40,528 nucleotides of DNA from Chromatiaceae bacterium (GTDB lineage Bacteria; Pseudomonadota; Gammaproteobacteria; Chromatiales; Chromatiaceae), in the NCBI GenBank assembly GCA_020851955.1, contig JADZBU010000013.1, positions 1 to 40,528 of the forward strand, in the 5' to 3' direction. The position numbers were made by a program, and so were the translations under genes. The first letter of the stretch is position 1. Each line of letters begins with the position of its first letter. Positions 18,634 to 27,291 of this stretch are shown here, piece by piece. The notes under the pieces are model-generated. The model had not been told where the DNA came from and did no database searches. It saw nothing but the letters and a program-made list of their open reading frames with translations.

Positions 18634-20000
18634 GGTCCCGTACCTGCCGCGGGGTCCGCTTTGGCGGAAGGCGCAAACCGAAAGCTGTAGAGAATGCCGA
18701 AGAAGAGGACAAAGAAAAAGCCAAAGTCCACGCGAATCAAGCGAAAGTCATAGAGGCAAAATAACAGCGTCATGATGCCACCGAGGCGCAGAAACCGCGA
18801 CAGGGGTGGGTCCTGGGCCCTGCGCCGCATCACCCCATAGCTCTGAACCATGAGGGCGAGGAAGAGGCCGCCCAGGACCAGGCCGGGCAGCCCGAAGCGC
18901 ACCCAGATTTCGATGGGCACGCTGTGGAGATGGGCCCATTCCGGGGCATGAGCGCGGTCATAGTCGGACCAGTCCAGCACGCCGGCGGGGACCAGATCCA
19001 GGGGGCCCCGGGTGCCCGGCCCCCAGCCCAGCAAGGGGCGCTCCCGGATCAGGGCGACCCCGATCCGGTAGAGATTGAGCCGGGTTCCGGAGGAGGAGCC
19101 ATAGTCGTAATGACCCTGGGCGTCGGGCTGGGTCAGGGCCGCGACATCTCCCGCGATCCGGTCGCCGCTGGTCCAGAGGACGGCGCCGGCCAGGGCCAGG
19201 ATCGGCAAGGCACCGAGGAGGGGCAGGGCCAGTCGCCACCGCGTCCCGCCCCGCTGGACCAGGGCGGCACGGGCGCGCGCCAGAAGGGAGACCAGGATGA
19301 CCAGGGCCAGGGCCAGCACCGCCCCTCGCGTCTGCAGAACCAGGAGGATGGCGAGCAGGATGACCACACCCGTGATCCAGAGACCCCAGCCCAGGAGCGG
19401 CCGGGGCCGGCCCCCGAGGCTCGCTCGCGTCATCTCGCGCCAGAAGCTGAAGAAACCCAGCAGGGCGATGGAGACCAGAAAGCCAAGCCCGAGGGCGGTA
19501 AAGCCAAAGTCCCCACGGGCGTCGAAGCCGACCCGGCCCCGCAGCAAGGCGAGGATGGCCGCCAGGTCGTCGCCGTCCGACCGCTGCAGCACCCCGACCA
19601 GCAGCCCCAGAAGGGCCGCTACCAGCACCCAGCGAATCCGGACGGGATCACCCCGCAGCCACCAGGCCGGGACCACGAAAAGGAGGGGCCGAATCCAGCC
19701 CGCGATGGCGGACCACTGCTGAGCGGCGAGGTCGGGAAAGAGCCGCGCCGCCCGCCAGGCCAGGAGGGTCGTCAGCAGAATCCCGGCCAGCAGGAGCCAG
19801 AGGGCCGGATCCCGCCGCCAGCGCCCCCCGGCGCCGTAACCATCCAGGAGCAACAGCAGGACGAGCAGAGCCAAGGCCACATTGGCGATCGCCGTCATAC
19901 TCCAGGCCGAGAAGGCAAAGAGGACCAGGAGCACCAGGGCCAGGCGGTCGCGCAGGGCGGGGCCCGGCGGCATGGATTTCAAGGCAGTTATGGCAATCAT
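18630..20000 (-). CDS. O-antigen ligase/polymerase-like membrane protein (Wzy/WaaL family)
   Basis: A 456-residue polytopic protein with about ten to twelve membrane helices. The large periplasmic loop begins around SGTRLNLYRIGVALIRERPL and contains LLGWGPGTRG. The loop closes with HLHSVPIEIWVRFGLPGLVL, matching the Wzy_C/WaaL H-x3-P-x4-W/L-x3-G-x2-G pattern. These enzymes polymerise or transfer undecaprenyl-linked glycans at the periplasmic side. The start at 19998-20000 is chosen for its ATGA overlap with the upstream gene; the frame extends to 20060 inside that gene. Whether it is a ligase or polymerase cannot be decided from sequence. Confidence 0.85.
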   Translation of the reverse strand: MIAITALKSMPPGPALRDRLALVLLVLFAFSAWSMTAIANVALALLVLLLLLDGYGAGGRWRRDPALWLLLAGILLTTLLAWRAARLFPDLAAQQWSAIAGWIRPLLFVVPAWWLRGDPVRIRWVLVAALLGLLVGVLQRSDGDDLAAILALLRGRVGFDARGDFGFTALGLGFLVSIALLGFFSFWREMTRASLGGRPRPLLGWGLWITGVVILLAILLVLQTRGAVLALALVILVSLLARARAALVQRGGTRWRLALPLLGALPILALAGAVLWTSGDRIAGDVAALTQPDAQGHYDYGSSSGTRLNLYRIGVALIRERPLLGWGPGTRGPLDLVPAGVLDWSDYDRAHAPEWAHLHSVPIEIWVRFGLPGLVLGGLFLALMVQSYGVMRRRAQDPPLSRFLRLGGIMTLLFCLYDFRLIRVDFGFFFVLFFGILYSFRFAPSAKADPAAGTGP

Positions 20001-20914
20001 GAGGTTAGGGGTCTGGGGATGAGGCGCTGGGCATCCATGACGAGCAGGCCCTGGTGCCAATCCAGATGGTGCAGGGCACGCCAGCCGCCACTCGCCGCGC
20101 CGGTCGTTTGCCAGACCCGCCGTTCGCGATAGTGCTCGGGGGTGAGGGCCTGTACCTGATTCAGGACCAGGCCATGGCCGTAGCGTGGCACCGAGTTCTG
20201 GGCCGGGCGCAAGAGGCGGCCCTGCTCATCGACAAAGACCCGCCCGCCGGGCCGACCGCCGCCATAGTCGAGCACCAGGGGGTTGCGGGCATGGGGGAGC
20301 CAGCGATCGCTCAGGGGCGAGTCCGCATGGAAGGCCAGGAGAGAGTTATTGAGCCGTGCCCTGCCCTGCCGGGCGCTACAGAAGAGCCACCAGCGCCCCT
20401 CGTGCTCGAAGAGGGTCGCATCCGCCGCCTGGAGCCCCGCGATCAGGGTCCGGACGTGGGTCCACCGGTCGGGAAAGGACTGGCAGCGATAAAGGTCCAC
20501 CCGGCGCGAGGCCGCCGACTCGGGGACCATGTAAAGCTCGCCCTCGAAGCTGAACAAAAAAGGGTAGGACAGATGCCGGTCCTCCTCCAGGACGGCCTGG
20601 GCCGGTCCCAGGGGCTTCAGGTCCGCGCCCAACTCCAGGACGCTGATCCGGCCGCGCTGGGTGTGGCAGGGATATTCCTCCAGAAAGATAAAACGCCGTT
20701 CCCCCAGGGACCAGGCGAAGGGGTCCGCCCAGAAGGTATCCGCCGGGGGCCAGAGGGGGGTCAGCCCAGCAGGGTCCGGATGACTCCAGGCCTCCCGCTC
20801 CCGCAGGCCCGCGAGGAGAAACCACTGGGGCCACTGGGTGCGCTCATCCCGGGCATCGCGGCGTTTCTGACGGGCGCGGACCAGACGGGCGTGCAGACCT
20901 AGCAGGGGCGGCAT
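19997..20914 (-). CDS. GINT1-like beta-propeller protein of polysaccharide clusters
   Basis: A 305-residue soluble protein with repeated blade-like motifs: FWADPFAWSLGERRFIFLEE, RGRISVLELGADLKPLGPAQ, LSYPFLFSFEGELYMVPES, DATLFEHEGRWWLFCSARQ and GGRVFVDEQGRLLRPAQ. The pattern (ADPF..., S-Y-P-F, GGRVF..G.L.RPAQ) is that of the N-terminal domain of plant glucosamine inositolphosphorylceramide transferase. This domain also occurs in bacterial capsule and exopolysaccharide operons and resembles five-bladed glycosidase propellers. It overlaps the ligase gene by four bases and lies 21 bp after the acetyltransferase gene. Catalytic role unproven. Confidence 0.72.
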   Translation of the reverse strand: MPPLLGLHARLVRARQKRRDARDERTQWPQWFLLAGLREREAWSHPDPAGLTPLWPPADTFWADPFAWSLGERRFIFLEEYPCHTQRGRISVLELGADLKPLGPAQAVLEEDRHLSYPFLFSFEGELYMVPESAASRRVDLYRCQSFPDRWTHVRTLIAGLQAADATLFEHEGRWWLFCSARQGRARLNNSLLAFHADSPLSDRWLPHARNPLVLDYGGGRPGGRVFVDEQGRLLRPAQNSVPRYGHGLVLNQVQALTPEHYRERRVWQTTGAASGGWRALHHLDWHQGLLVMDAQRLIPRPLTS

Positions 20915-20935
20915 GGGGTTAGGCTCGCTCCGACC

Positions 20936-22006
20936 TCAACCACCGTCACCATCGCTCTGGGTGACATGGATCCCCGCGGCGGCCGCCGGCAGACCTCGCA
21001 CCAGGAGGGGGTGGGGATTGCCGGCCTTGTCCAAAGGCGGGGTAAAACCCATGGCGCCAAGGATTGCGGCGACGCCCTGCCCGCAGGCGAAGGTCTCGAC
21101 CTTTTCCGCCCGCCAGTCGCGCAACCAGCACAGGGCGCCGCTCAGGAGGGCGCGGATCGCCTCGGTATCCTCGGGGGCGGTCAGCAGGTCCACGAGCTTG
21201 GCCCGGCGGCGGCCCCGGCTTTGATCGGTGAGTAGAACCAGGTAGCCCCGCAGTTCCTCCCCAGCCCCGGTAATGAGCACCCGGTAGTCGCCTTCCGGGT
21301 GCTGGCGATACCGCCAGTCCAGCGTCCTGGCATCGCGCCGGCAGAGGGCGGCATACTGGCCCCGCACCGTCTCCCACAGGTGGTCGAAACGGGCGTCGAA
21401 CCCCCCGGCCAGGACCTGGATCGGCAGCCGGGGCCGGGGGCCCAGGGGCAGGCCCAGATCCGCCACCGCCCCCACCAGCCCCCCCAGGGGCCGGCCCAGA
21501 CCGCGGGCCAGGGTATGGCGCAGCGAGATCCGGCGTTCCAGGGAGCAGGTGTCCGGCAGGGCGGTGAATCCGATGCGGTACAGAATGACCATCATGGTGT
21601 CGGCGATGTGCTTGGCGAACTGAATCGGCCCCGCGGCGGGGTGGTCGAGGAGAGCGGCGGCGATGCCCTGGCCGAAGTCGTGCCCCCCGTCGGCCTGGCG
21701 CCGCTGCTCGCGGAGGGCCTGGCGCATCAGGCCCCAGTGGGTGAGCACCTCCACGCACCAATGGGCCCTGACCGGCTCTCCGCCCAGATGCAGCCCGGCG
21801 GGGATGGTGGCCAGACTGCCAATGATCTGGCCGCGCCACTCGGCGACCACCCCCCGATAGCCGGGGCTTGGCAGGCGCGGGTCCTGGTGCCACTGCCAGT
21901 CCCAGAGGCGTTCCGCCCGCGCCGCGGGCCCGGGACCGAAGACCTCCGCCATGCGGGCCAGGATCTGGGTCCGATCCGCGTCCGTCCCGGGTCTGATCTC
22001 GATCAT
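20936..22006 (-). CDS. GNAT-family N-acetyltransferase of the polysaccharide operon
   Basis: A 356-residue protein starting MIEIRPGTDADRTQILARMA. The segment YRGVVAEWRGQIIGSLATIP is a GNAT-type strand with acyl-CoA site, and a second GNAT-like half spans LDWRYRQHPEGDYRVLI to the C-terminus. Two-lobed GNAT proteins of this size are common in exopolysaccharide clusters, where they acylate amino sugars. ATG 22004-22006 is preferred over TTG two codons upstream because GGAG lies six bases before it. It is the first gene of the operon and starts about 30 bp from the stop of the propeller protein gene, transcribed the same way. Confidence 0.75.
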   Translation of the reverse strand: MIEIRPGTDADRTQILARMAEVFGPGPAARAERLWDWQWHQDPRLPSPGYRGVVAEWRGQIIGSLATIPAGLHLGGEPVRAHWCVEVLTHWGLMRQALREQRRQADGGHDFGQGIAAALLDHPAAGPIQFAKHIADTMMVILYRIGFTALPDTCSLERRISLRHTLARGLGRPLGGLVGAVADLGLPLGPRPRLPIQVLAGGFDARFDHLWETVRGQYAALCRRDARTLDWRYRQHPEGDYRVLITGAGEELRGYLVLLTDQSRGRRRAKLVDLLTAPEDTEAIRALLSGALCWLRDWRAEKVETFACGQGVAAILGAMGFTPPLDKAGNPHPLLVRGLPAAAAGIHVTQSDGDGG

Positions 22007-22037
22007 GGGCAACTCCGCCCGCGGTCCGGACGCGGCG

Positions 22038-25000
22038 CTAGCGACTCATACCGCCGCCGGGGCTGGCCGCATTATTGAGGAGCGGGGTCAGGTCCTTGCC
22101 GTTGACCACCACCTCGCCCCGGCTGTTGGCTTCCAGGGCGAAGGTCAGTAGCTGGCCGCCCTCCGCGTCGGGACGCTCGACGCCCACCAACCGCAGGAAG
22201 GCCACCAGGGCAGCCAGGTTCTCGCGCTCGGCGGGGTCCGCCGCCTCGTCCATGAGTCGGGCCAGGGCATCAAGATTGCGCAGCTCGATGTTCGCGGTCA
22301 GGCTCCCCTCCGGCAAGGCCTGGGGCCTGGCCGGGACCTGGGTCAGGGCCTGGCCGCGCAGCCATAGTCCGCCGGCGGGCAGAGCCACCTTGAGATCCTT
22401 GATGTCGAGCTGGATCGGCCGGGTGCCCAGCAGCGCGAGGGCGGCCAGGGGATCGGGCGCCTCCGCCAGGGAGACGGCCAGCAGCTCGGCCAGGGGCAGG
22501 CCACTCAGGGCCAGATCGAGGTTGACCGTGCGGGGCGCCCAGGGGGGCAGCACCGACTCCAGCCCCGAGACGCCCTCCTGGGCATAGACGAAGGCCAGGA
22601 GGGGCAGCGGGGAGTCCAGGCCCTTGAGGGCCAGATGGAGCTTGAGCCCCGCGATGGCCAGGGGGGGCTCCTCGGGCAGGGTGGCCCGGAAGCCGGTGGT
22701 CGCGAGGGTGACTTCGAGGCCAACCAGGATACGGGGCAGCCACTCCGGGAGGGCCGCGGGGCCCGCGGCGGGATTCTGGAGGGCGAAGAGGACCGCCTCG
22801 ACCAGGTTGGCGAGCGCCAAACGCTCGATGCCGATCTCGACCCGGGCCTCCTCCTGCGCGACCTGGCTCCCCTCCGCCATCAGGTCCAGCCCCTTGAGGT
22901 GGTATTGCAGCCGCAGATCCCGGGCCAGGGGCTGGCCCAGGGGCGGCGCGACGGAGCCCGCCAGGCCGAACTCGCCCAGACGCAGGTAGTCGCCCACGCC
23001 CTCCAGGGGCATGGCCAGATCGGTCAGGAGCCATTCGCCCCGCGCCTGGCCACTGGCCCGCAGATAAGCCTCCACCAGGGCGCCGACCTCCTCCAGCAAC
23101 TGGACGGGTTCATGAAGCTGCAGGGCCTCCAGCCGCCCCGAGAGGGCGTCGAGCGTGTCGAGATCCATGTCGGCATAGTCCGCCTCCAGCCGCCAGCCGC
23201 CCAGATGGCCCAGTTCCTGGCCTTGGGCATCGCGCCCCGCCAGGTCGGCGAGCCTGAGTCGCAGACTCCCACCCCAGCGGCCGGTGGCATCGGGCGTCAG
23301 CCTGACCGCCAGGGTGAATTCGCCCAAACCCAGGCTGGCCAGAGCGCTGGCCTCCGCGCCGGCCGGGGGCGTCGCGGCGCCGATCCCCAAGCTTTGGTAA
23401 AGGCCCGCCAGCCGGTCCGGCGGGTCCAGGCGCAACTCGACCCCCGCCAACTGGAGGTCGATGGCCGTCGTCAGACCGGAATCCGGGTCCAATTCCAGGG
23501 CCAGGTCGCGCCGCGCCAGGGTCAGCCGGGCGGCATCCCCCACGCCATCGCCGGGAAGCCAGAGGCTGGCCGGAACCTCGACCTGGAAGCGCCAGGGACC
23601 CGTCCCGGTCTCCGGGGGGCTGGCCCGAAGCGCGAGGGTACCCAACTCCAAGGCTTGCCCCTCGGCATCGTCCGAGGTGCCGTCCAGACGGGCAAAGGGG
23701 AGCCAGAATTTGAGGGTGCCATCGGCCGCCTCCCGCACCTCGAGTTCGCCGCCAGCGGCGAGACCGGATTCGGGCCCCAGCCCCTGCCGGACCAGGGCCA
23801 GAATCCTGGCCGCCCGGTCGGACAAGGGGGGTGACACCCCGGGGTCGCCCTGGGCATCGAGGGTGGCCAGCCAGAGGCCCGGGGCACCTGGTCCCGGACC
23901 CGAGGCACTCAGGCCCGCGGCCAGCACCCCGCCCGGGCGTGGCAGGAGGGCGGTGAAGCGATCCGCGCCCTCGCCGCCATAGTGGCGCACCCAGAGGGTC
24001 TCGCCGGCGGGATTGAGGCGGGCCAGCCAGGCATCGCCGTCCCGGGTCTCCCCCCCCAGCCAATAACCGCCATCCTCGGCGAGGGCCAGGCCGAGCAGGG
24101 AGCGGACGGGTGGCAGGCTATCGCCGCCCAGTCGCGGCTGCTGTTCGGCGAGGATTTCCCCCCGGCCATCGACCCGACGCAGCCAGACCTCGCCACCCTC
24201 GGCCGGGTGCCCCGCCAGGAGGACGGCGCCATCCGCCAGACGCGCCAGGGCCGTGACCCCGCCGCCGCCCGCCGGGCCATAGGTGCGCTGCCAGTCGATC
24301 CGACCCATCGCATCGACCCGGGCCAGCCAGGCGGCCTGGGCAGGCGCCGCGCTGGCGCCAGCCACCAACCAGCCATCGCCATCCCGGATCAGAGTTTGAA
24401 CGGACCTGGCCTCGGTCACCGCCAGCCGCCAGCCCGGGGCACCCTCAGCCGGCACGGCGGCGAGGAGGCCGACCTGGGTCCCATCCGCGCGCCGGGTCTG
24501 CCCCACGGCCAGCCCCAGGCCGGAGGTACCCGTGGCCAGTCCCAGCAAGTGGTCGGTCGAACCTGGGTGGGCCTCATCCAGGGGCAGGGTCCGTGACCAG
24601 AGGGTCTCGCCCGCCGCGTCCAGGGCCATCAGGAAACCCGGCCGGGCCGGGCCTAGATTACCGGCCAGCAAGAGGCCGCCATCCGGCAAGGACCCCAGCG
24701 CCTGAACCTGGAGATCGAAGGGGCCCGCCAGAATTTGGGTCCAGACGGGCAAACCCTGGGGGTCATGACGGGCGATCCGGGCCTGGCGGCCCCCAGGCCC
24801 CGGCAGGCTAGCCGCCAGGGCATAGCCGCCATCGGCCATGGCCGTCAAAACCGAGGGTCCGGCCTCATCCCAAGAGACGGTGTCTTGCAAGCCCCCGCCA
24901 AATAGCCGCATCCCCGGCGAGCCGGACCAGGTCCTGGGCGGCGGGGTGCTCTCGAGCCCGGACCCCGCTGGCGCCGCGGCGACGTGGGGTGCCAGGGCCA

Positions 25001-25052
25001 TGAGGGCGAGGCCGATCAGCCAGCCTCCGAGAGTGGCGCGGATGGGGTACAT
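22038..25052 (-). CDS. Large exported protein: WD/PQQ-like propeller fused to a DUF945/AsmA-like domain
   Basis: A 1004-residue protein. A signal peptide (MYPIRATLGGWLIGLALMAL ... AAA) sits directly behind an excellent ribosome site (AGGAG, ATG 25050-25052); the frame runs further up to 25118 without need. Residues about 40-410 hold six or so repeats of the type DGGYALAASLPGPGG ... ARIARHDPQGLPVWTQ and DGDAWLARLNPAGETLWVRH, a beta-propeller pattern. Residues about 420-1004 are strand- and amphipathic-rich with LKGLDLMAEGSQ, ALSGLPLAELL and the end GEVVVNGKDLTPLLNN, resembling YdgA/DUF945 or AsmA-like periplasmic proteins. It is upstream of, and co-directional with, the polysaccharide operon. 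Function unknown; the domain fusion is my inference. Confidence 0.7.
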   Translation of the reverse strand: MYPIRATLGGWLIGLALMALAPHVAAAPAGSGLESTPPPRTWSGSPGMRLFGGGLQDTVSWDEAGPSVLTAMADGGYALAASLPGPGGRQARIARHDPQGLPVWTQILAGPFDLQVQALGSLPDGGLLLAGNLGPARPGFLMALDAAGETLWSRTLPLDEAHPGSTDHLLGLATGTSGLGLAVGQTRRADGTQVGLLAAVPAEGAPGWRLAVTEARSVQTLIRDGDGWLVAGASAAPAQAAWLARVDAMGRIDWQRTYGPAGGGGVTALARLADGAVLLAGHPAEGGEVWLRRVDGRGEILAEQQPRLGGDSLPPVRSLLGLALAEDGGYWLGGETRDGDAWLARLNPAGETLWVRHYGGEGADRFTALLPRPGGVLAAGLSASGPGPGAPGLWLATLDAQGDPGVSPPLSDRAARILALVRQGLGPESGLAAGGELEVREAADGTLKFWLPFARLDGTSDDAEGQALELGTLALRASPPETGTGPWRFQVEVPASLWLPGDGVGDAARLTLARRDLALELDPDSGLTTAIDLQLAGVELRLDPPDRLAGLYQSLGIGAATPPAGAEASALASLGLGEFTLAVRLTPDATGRWGGSLRLRLADLAGRDAQGQELGHLGGWRLEADYADMDLDTLDALSGRLEALQLHEPVQLLEEVGALVEAYLRASGQARGEWLLTDLAMPLEGVGDYLRLGEFGLAGSVAPPLGQPLARDLRLQYHLKGLDLMAEGSQVAQEEARVEIGIERLALANLVEAVLFALQNPAAGPAALPEWLPRILVGLEVTLATTGFRATLPEEPPLAIAGLKLHLALKGLDSPLPLLAFVYAQEGVSGLESVLPPWAPRTVNLDLALSGLPLAELLAVSLAEAPDPLAALALLGTRPIQLDIKDLKVALPAGGLWLRGQALTQVPARPQALPEGSLTANIELRNLDALARLMDEAADPAERENLAALVAFLRLVGVERPDAEGGQLLTFALEANSRGEVVVNGKDLTPLLNNAASPGGGMSR

Positions 25053-25284
25053 AATTTCTCCTGAGCGCGGTAGGGCGGGATATCGGACCATATTGCCCCA
25101 AGGCCCCGGGATTTTCATCCGCCCGAGGCTATTAATTTGGCGATCTAGCCCAAGGCGGAAACCCGGCTAGCGACCGCCAGCCTGGATATCTGGCCTCTTC
25201 AGACCCCTCGGCAGGGCCTATCGCCCGGCATTTTCCCACCTAGGCCCCTCGACCTCGCGGCGCCGATCTGTCAACCTAATCGCC

Positions 25285-25986
25285 ATGAATGCAAGGCACC
25301 CCTTTCGCGCCCCGGGCGGCGCGGCGACACCGGATGCAGGCCGACGGATTCCGGACTTCACCCATATCACGCTCGCCACCCTGGACCAGGCGGTGGACCT
25401 GGTGCGCGTCAACAAACTCGCCGATGGCTCCCGGGAGGCAGCCTTTCTGCGGGCCTACCCGGCCCTGCTGGCGGCGATCCAAGCGACCGACCGCGCCGCC
25501 GACGCCTTTCTGCTCGCGGCGACCTTCGCCCATGGGTCCCTGCCCAGCAGTCTGCGCATCGAGCAGGGCTGGTTGACCGCGGCGGTGCAGGCCTTTGACC
25601 GGTCGCGGGGCGAGCAGGCGGCCTTTGCCGAGGAGGACGTGATCGCAGTCGCGGGCTGCCTCCAGTCCCTGGTCGCCGCCTCCCGGGTGCTGCATTTCGC
25701 CAGCCCCACCCTCTACCCAACCTGGGATGCCCATGTCGAGGGCTTTCGGCGGGGCCTGGCGCCGACCCCCTATCACATGGCCCAAACCGCCAACTATGCC
25801 GCCTATGTCAAGGACATCCAGGGCGTCAAGCGCGAGGAGGGCTTTCTCGGCTTCCACTTCGATTATTGCGTCAATTACCAGGAACGCCTGCGCCAACTCG
25901 CCATCCCGCCCTACCCTCTGACGGACATGCGGGTGGTGGAATCGGCGGTGCGTGAGATCATTCTCGCCCAGGGCGGGCAGTTATGA
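25285..25986 (+). CDS. Unrecognised conserved-looking protein, 233 residues
   Basis: I do not recognise the family with certainty. The protein is soluble, without signal peptide or membrane helix, and helix-rich. A notable segment is ASRVLHFASPTLYPTWDAHV, a helix-then-P-x-W-D motif reminiscent of small DNA-glycosylase-like or nucleic-acid-related proteins in which S-K-x-L-H-F-x-x-P and W-D-x-x-V recur. The end FHFDYCVNYQERLRQLAIPP also looks well constrained. The ATG at 25285 has no clear ribosome site, and an upstream start is not available in frame before a stop. The frame has normal codon bias (GC-rich third positions). It precedes another unknown gene by about 90 bp and could share its transcript. 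Confidence 0.6.
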   Translation: MNARHPFRAPGGAATPDAGRRIPDFTHITLATLDQAVDLVRVNKLADGSREAAFLRAYPALLAAIQATDRAADAFLLAATFAHGSLPSSLRIEQGWLTAAVQAFDRSRGEQAAFAEEDVIAVAGCLQSLVAASRVLHFASPTLYPTWDAHVEGFRRGLAPTPYHMAQTANYAAYVKDIQGVKREEGFLGFHFDYCVNYQERLRQLAIPPYPLTDMRVVESAVREIILAQGGQL

Positions 25987-26077
25987 CGCCGTGACGAGCG
26001 CCCTGACGCGGCTGGAGATGCCTACCAGCCCCGATCCTTCACCCCCGGCCATCAACCCAGGCCCTTCGGAGATTCCC

Positions 26078-26683
26078 ATGCCACGCCCCCTCGCCACATC
26101 CCCGGCGGAGCAAACCCAGCCCACCCTCGGGGAGGAAAGCCTGCGGCTCATCCTCCTGGAGTTGCAAAACGCCCGCGCAGAGACCCGTCACCAGTCAAGC
26201 CGTCTGCGCCTCATGGCCCTGGGACTGGGGTTGATGGCGATCCTGGCGGGCTGGTCCGGCTACCAGGCCATTTCCAGCGCCGAGCCCCAGGCACCCCTGA
26301 CCGCGCCAGCGACCGCGATGAGCCGGGAGGCCCGTGCCGCCCAACGCCAGGAACTCCTGGCCATGCTGCCGGAAGAAACACGGGGGGAACTGGAGAAATT
26401 CGCTCAACAGGCGGAATGGCTGGACCAGTACATGCATACCTGGGAGCCCGATCAGGCCGGCGCCCTGGTGGCCTTGATGCTCTTTCGCATGACCAAGACC
26501 ATGGATACCCTGCCGGAGATGGAGCGGAACATGCGCCTCATGAGTGGTCAAATGGCGGCCCTGCCCGCCATTGTCGGCGAACTCAATCAAATCAACGTCA
26601 AGATGAGCGTTATCACCAGCAACCTGGACTCCACCATGGGCCGCGCCGGCCGCATGATGCCCTGGATGCCCTTCGCCCCCTGA
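26078..26683 (+). CDS. Unrecognised single-pass membrane protein with methionine-rich helical tail
   Basis: A 201-residue protein. After a short polar N-terminus, a membrane helix (LRLMALGLGLMAILAGW) is followed by a helical domain. The C-terminal part is rich in evenly spaced Met, as in MTKTMDTLPEMERNMRLMS and MSVITSNLDSTMGRAGRMM, ending PWMPFAP. The pattern suggests an amphipathic helix or coiled coil. The start at 26078 has GGAG six bases upstream; alternatives at 26018 (ATG), 25992 (GTG) or 25952 would overlap or abut the preceding gene. It is followed by a palindromic repeat. Similar TM-plus-Met-helix proteins occur in Chromatiaceae, but I know of no function. Confidence 0.6.
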   Translation: MPRPLATSPAEQTQPTLGEESLRLILLELQNARAETRHQSSRLRLMALGLGLMAILAGWSGYQAISSAEPQAPLTAPATAMSREARAAQRQELLAMLPEETRGELEKFAQQAEWLDQYMHTWEPDQAGALVALMLFRMTKTMDTLPEMERNMRLMSGQMAALPAIVGELNQINVKMSVITSNLDSTMGRAGRMMPWMPFAP

Positions 26684-26718
26684 TGTATACCCAACAACAC
26701 CTGACTTTTCCGTTTCCC

Positions 26719-26818
26719 GGGCCGGGTGGTGTCTGGCGGGGGACGCCGTGAATACGTCCCTGTAGGCTTGGCGACAGCATCCCTGCTGTCGACACCCCCG
26801 CCAGCCCCCACCCGACCC
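26719..26818 (+). repeat. REP-type palindromic element, copy 2
   Basis: Same core as the element at 14301 (GACGCCGTGAATAC, CTGTAGG, CGACAGCA-TCCC-TGCTGTCG). The outer arms are CTGGCGGGGG and CCCCCGCCAG, with GGGCCGGGTG facing CACCCGACCC further out. It lies between convergent genes (end of the Met-rich protein and end of mrpG). The rest of the gap, 26819-26941, shows no gene or clear signal. Confidence 0.9.
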
Positions 26819-26941
26819 TCCTGTTCCGCGCCGAAGCGGGACGGGCTCTGGGAAATCAGCCCGCCCGCCGACGAATCCCCCCTACCCTGGCCGCCCGAGA
26901 AGGCTGGCGGCTTATGCCCACTTTTTTCAAGCCCCCGGCCG

Positions 26942-27268
26942 CTATTGGGGTGAATCTCCCGGTGCCGCCCTTTGCCCGACCCTCGGCACCTTGAGGTGCA
27001 GGGCCGCCTTGGCTAGCAGGTGGGCGGAGACGGGGGCGGTGATGAAGAGAAAGAGGGTGACCAGGATCTCGTGCAAGCTGACGCCAGAGCCCTGGGTACT
27101 GAAATAAATCGTCGAGGCGATCAGCAGGCTACCCACCCCCAGGGTCGTGGCCTTGGTGGGAGCATGGAGGCGGGTGTAAAAATCGGGCAGGCGCGCCAGC
27201 CCCAGGGCGCCGATGAAGGTAAAAATGGCCCCGGCCAGGATCAGTAAGGACAGCAGCAGTTCCAGCAT
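26942..27268 (-). CDS. mrpG: Mrp/Mnh Na+/H+ antiporter subunit G
   Basis: A 108-residue membrane protein with three helices. It contains the family signature GALGLARLPDFYTRLHAPTK, followed by TTLGVGSLLIAS and the helix LFLFITAPVSAHLLAKAA. The start at 27266-27268 is chosen because MrpG begins just before its first helix and GGGAG precedes the ATG; the longer frame is the shadow of mrpF. It is the last gene of the mrp run, 23 bp after mrpF. MrpG is required for assembly of the multisubunit antiporter. Confidence 0.93.
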   Translation of the reverse strand: MLELLLSLLILAGAIFTFIGALGLARLPDFYTRLHAPTKATTLGVGSLLIASTIYFSTQGSGVSLHEILVTLFLFITAPVSAHLLAKAALHLKVPRVGQRAAPGDSPQ

Positions 27269-27291
27269 CTTGAGAGACTCCCGGGGCCGAG

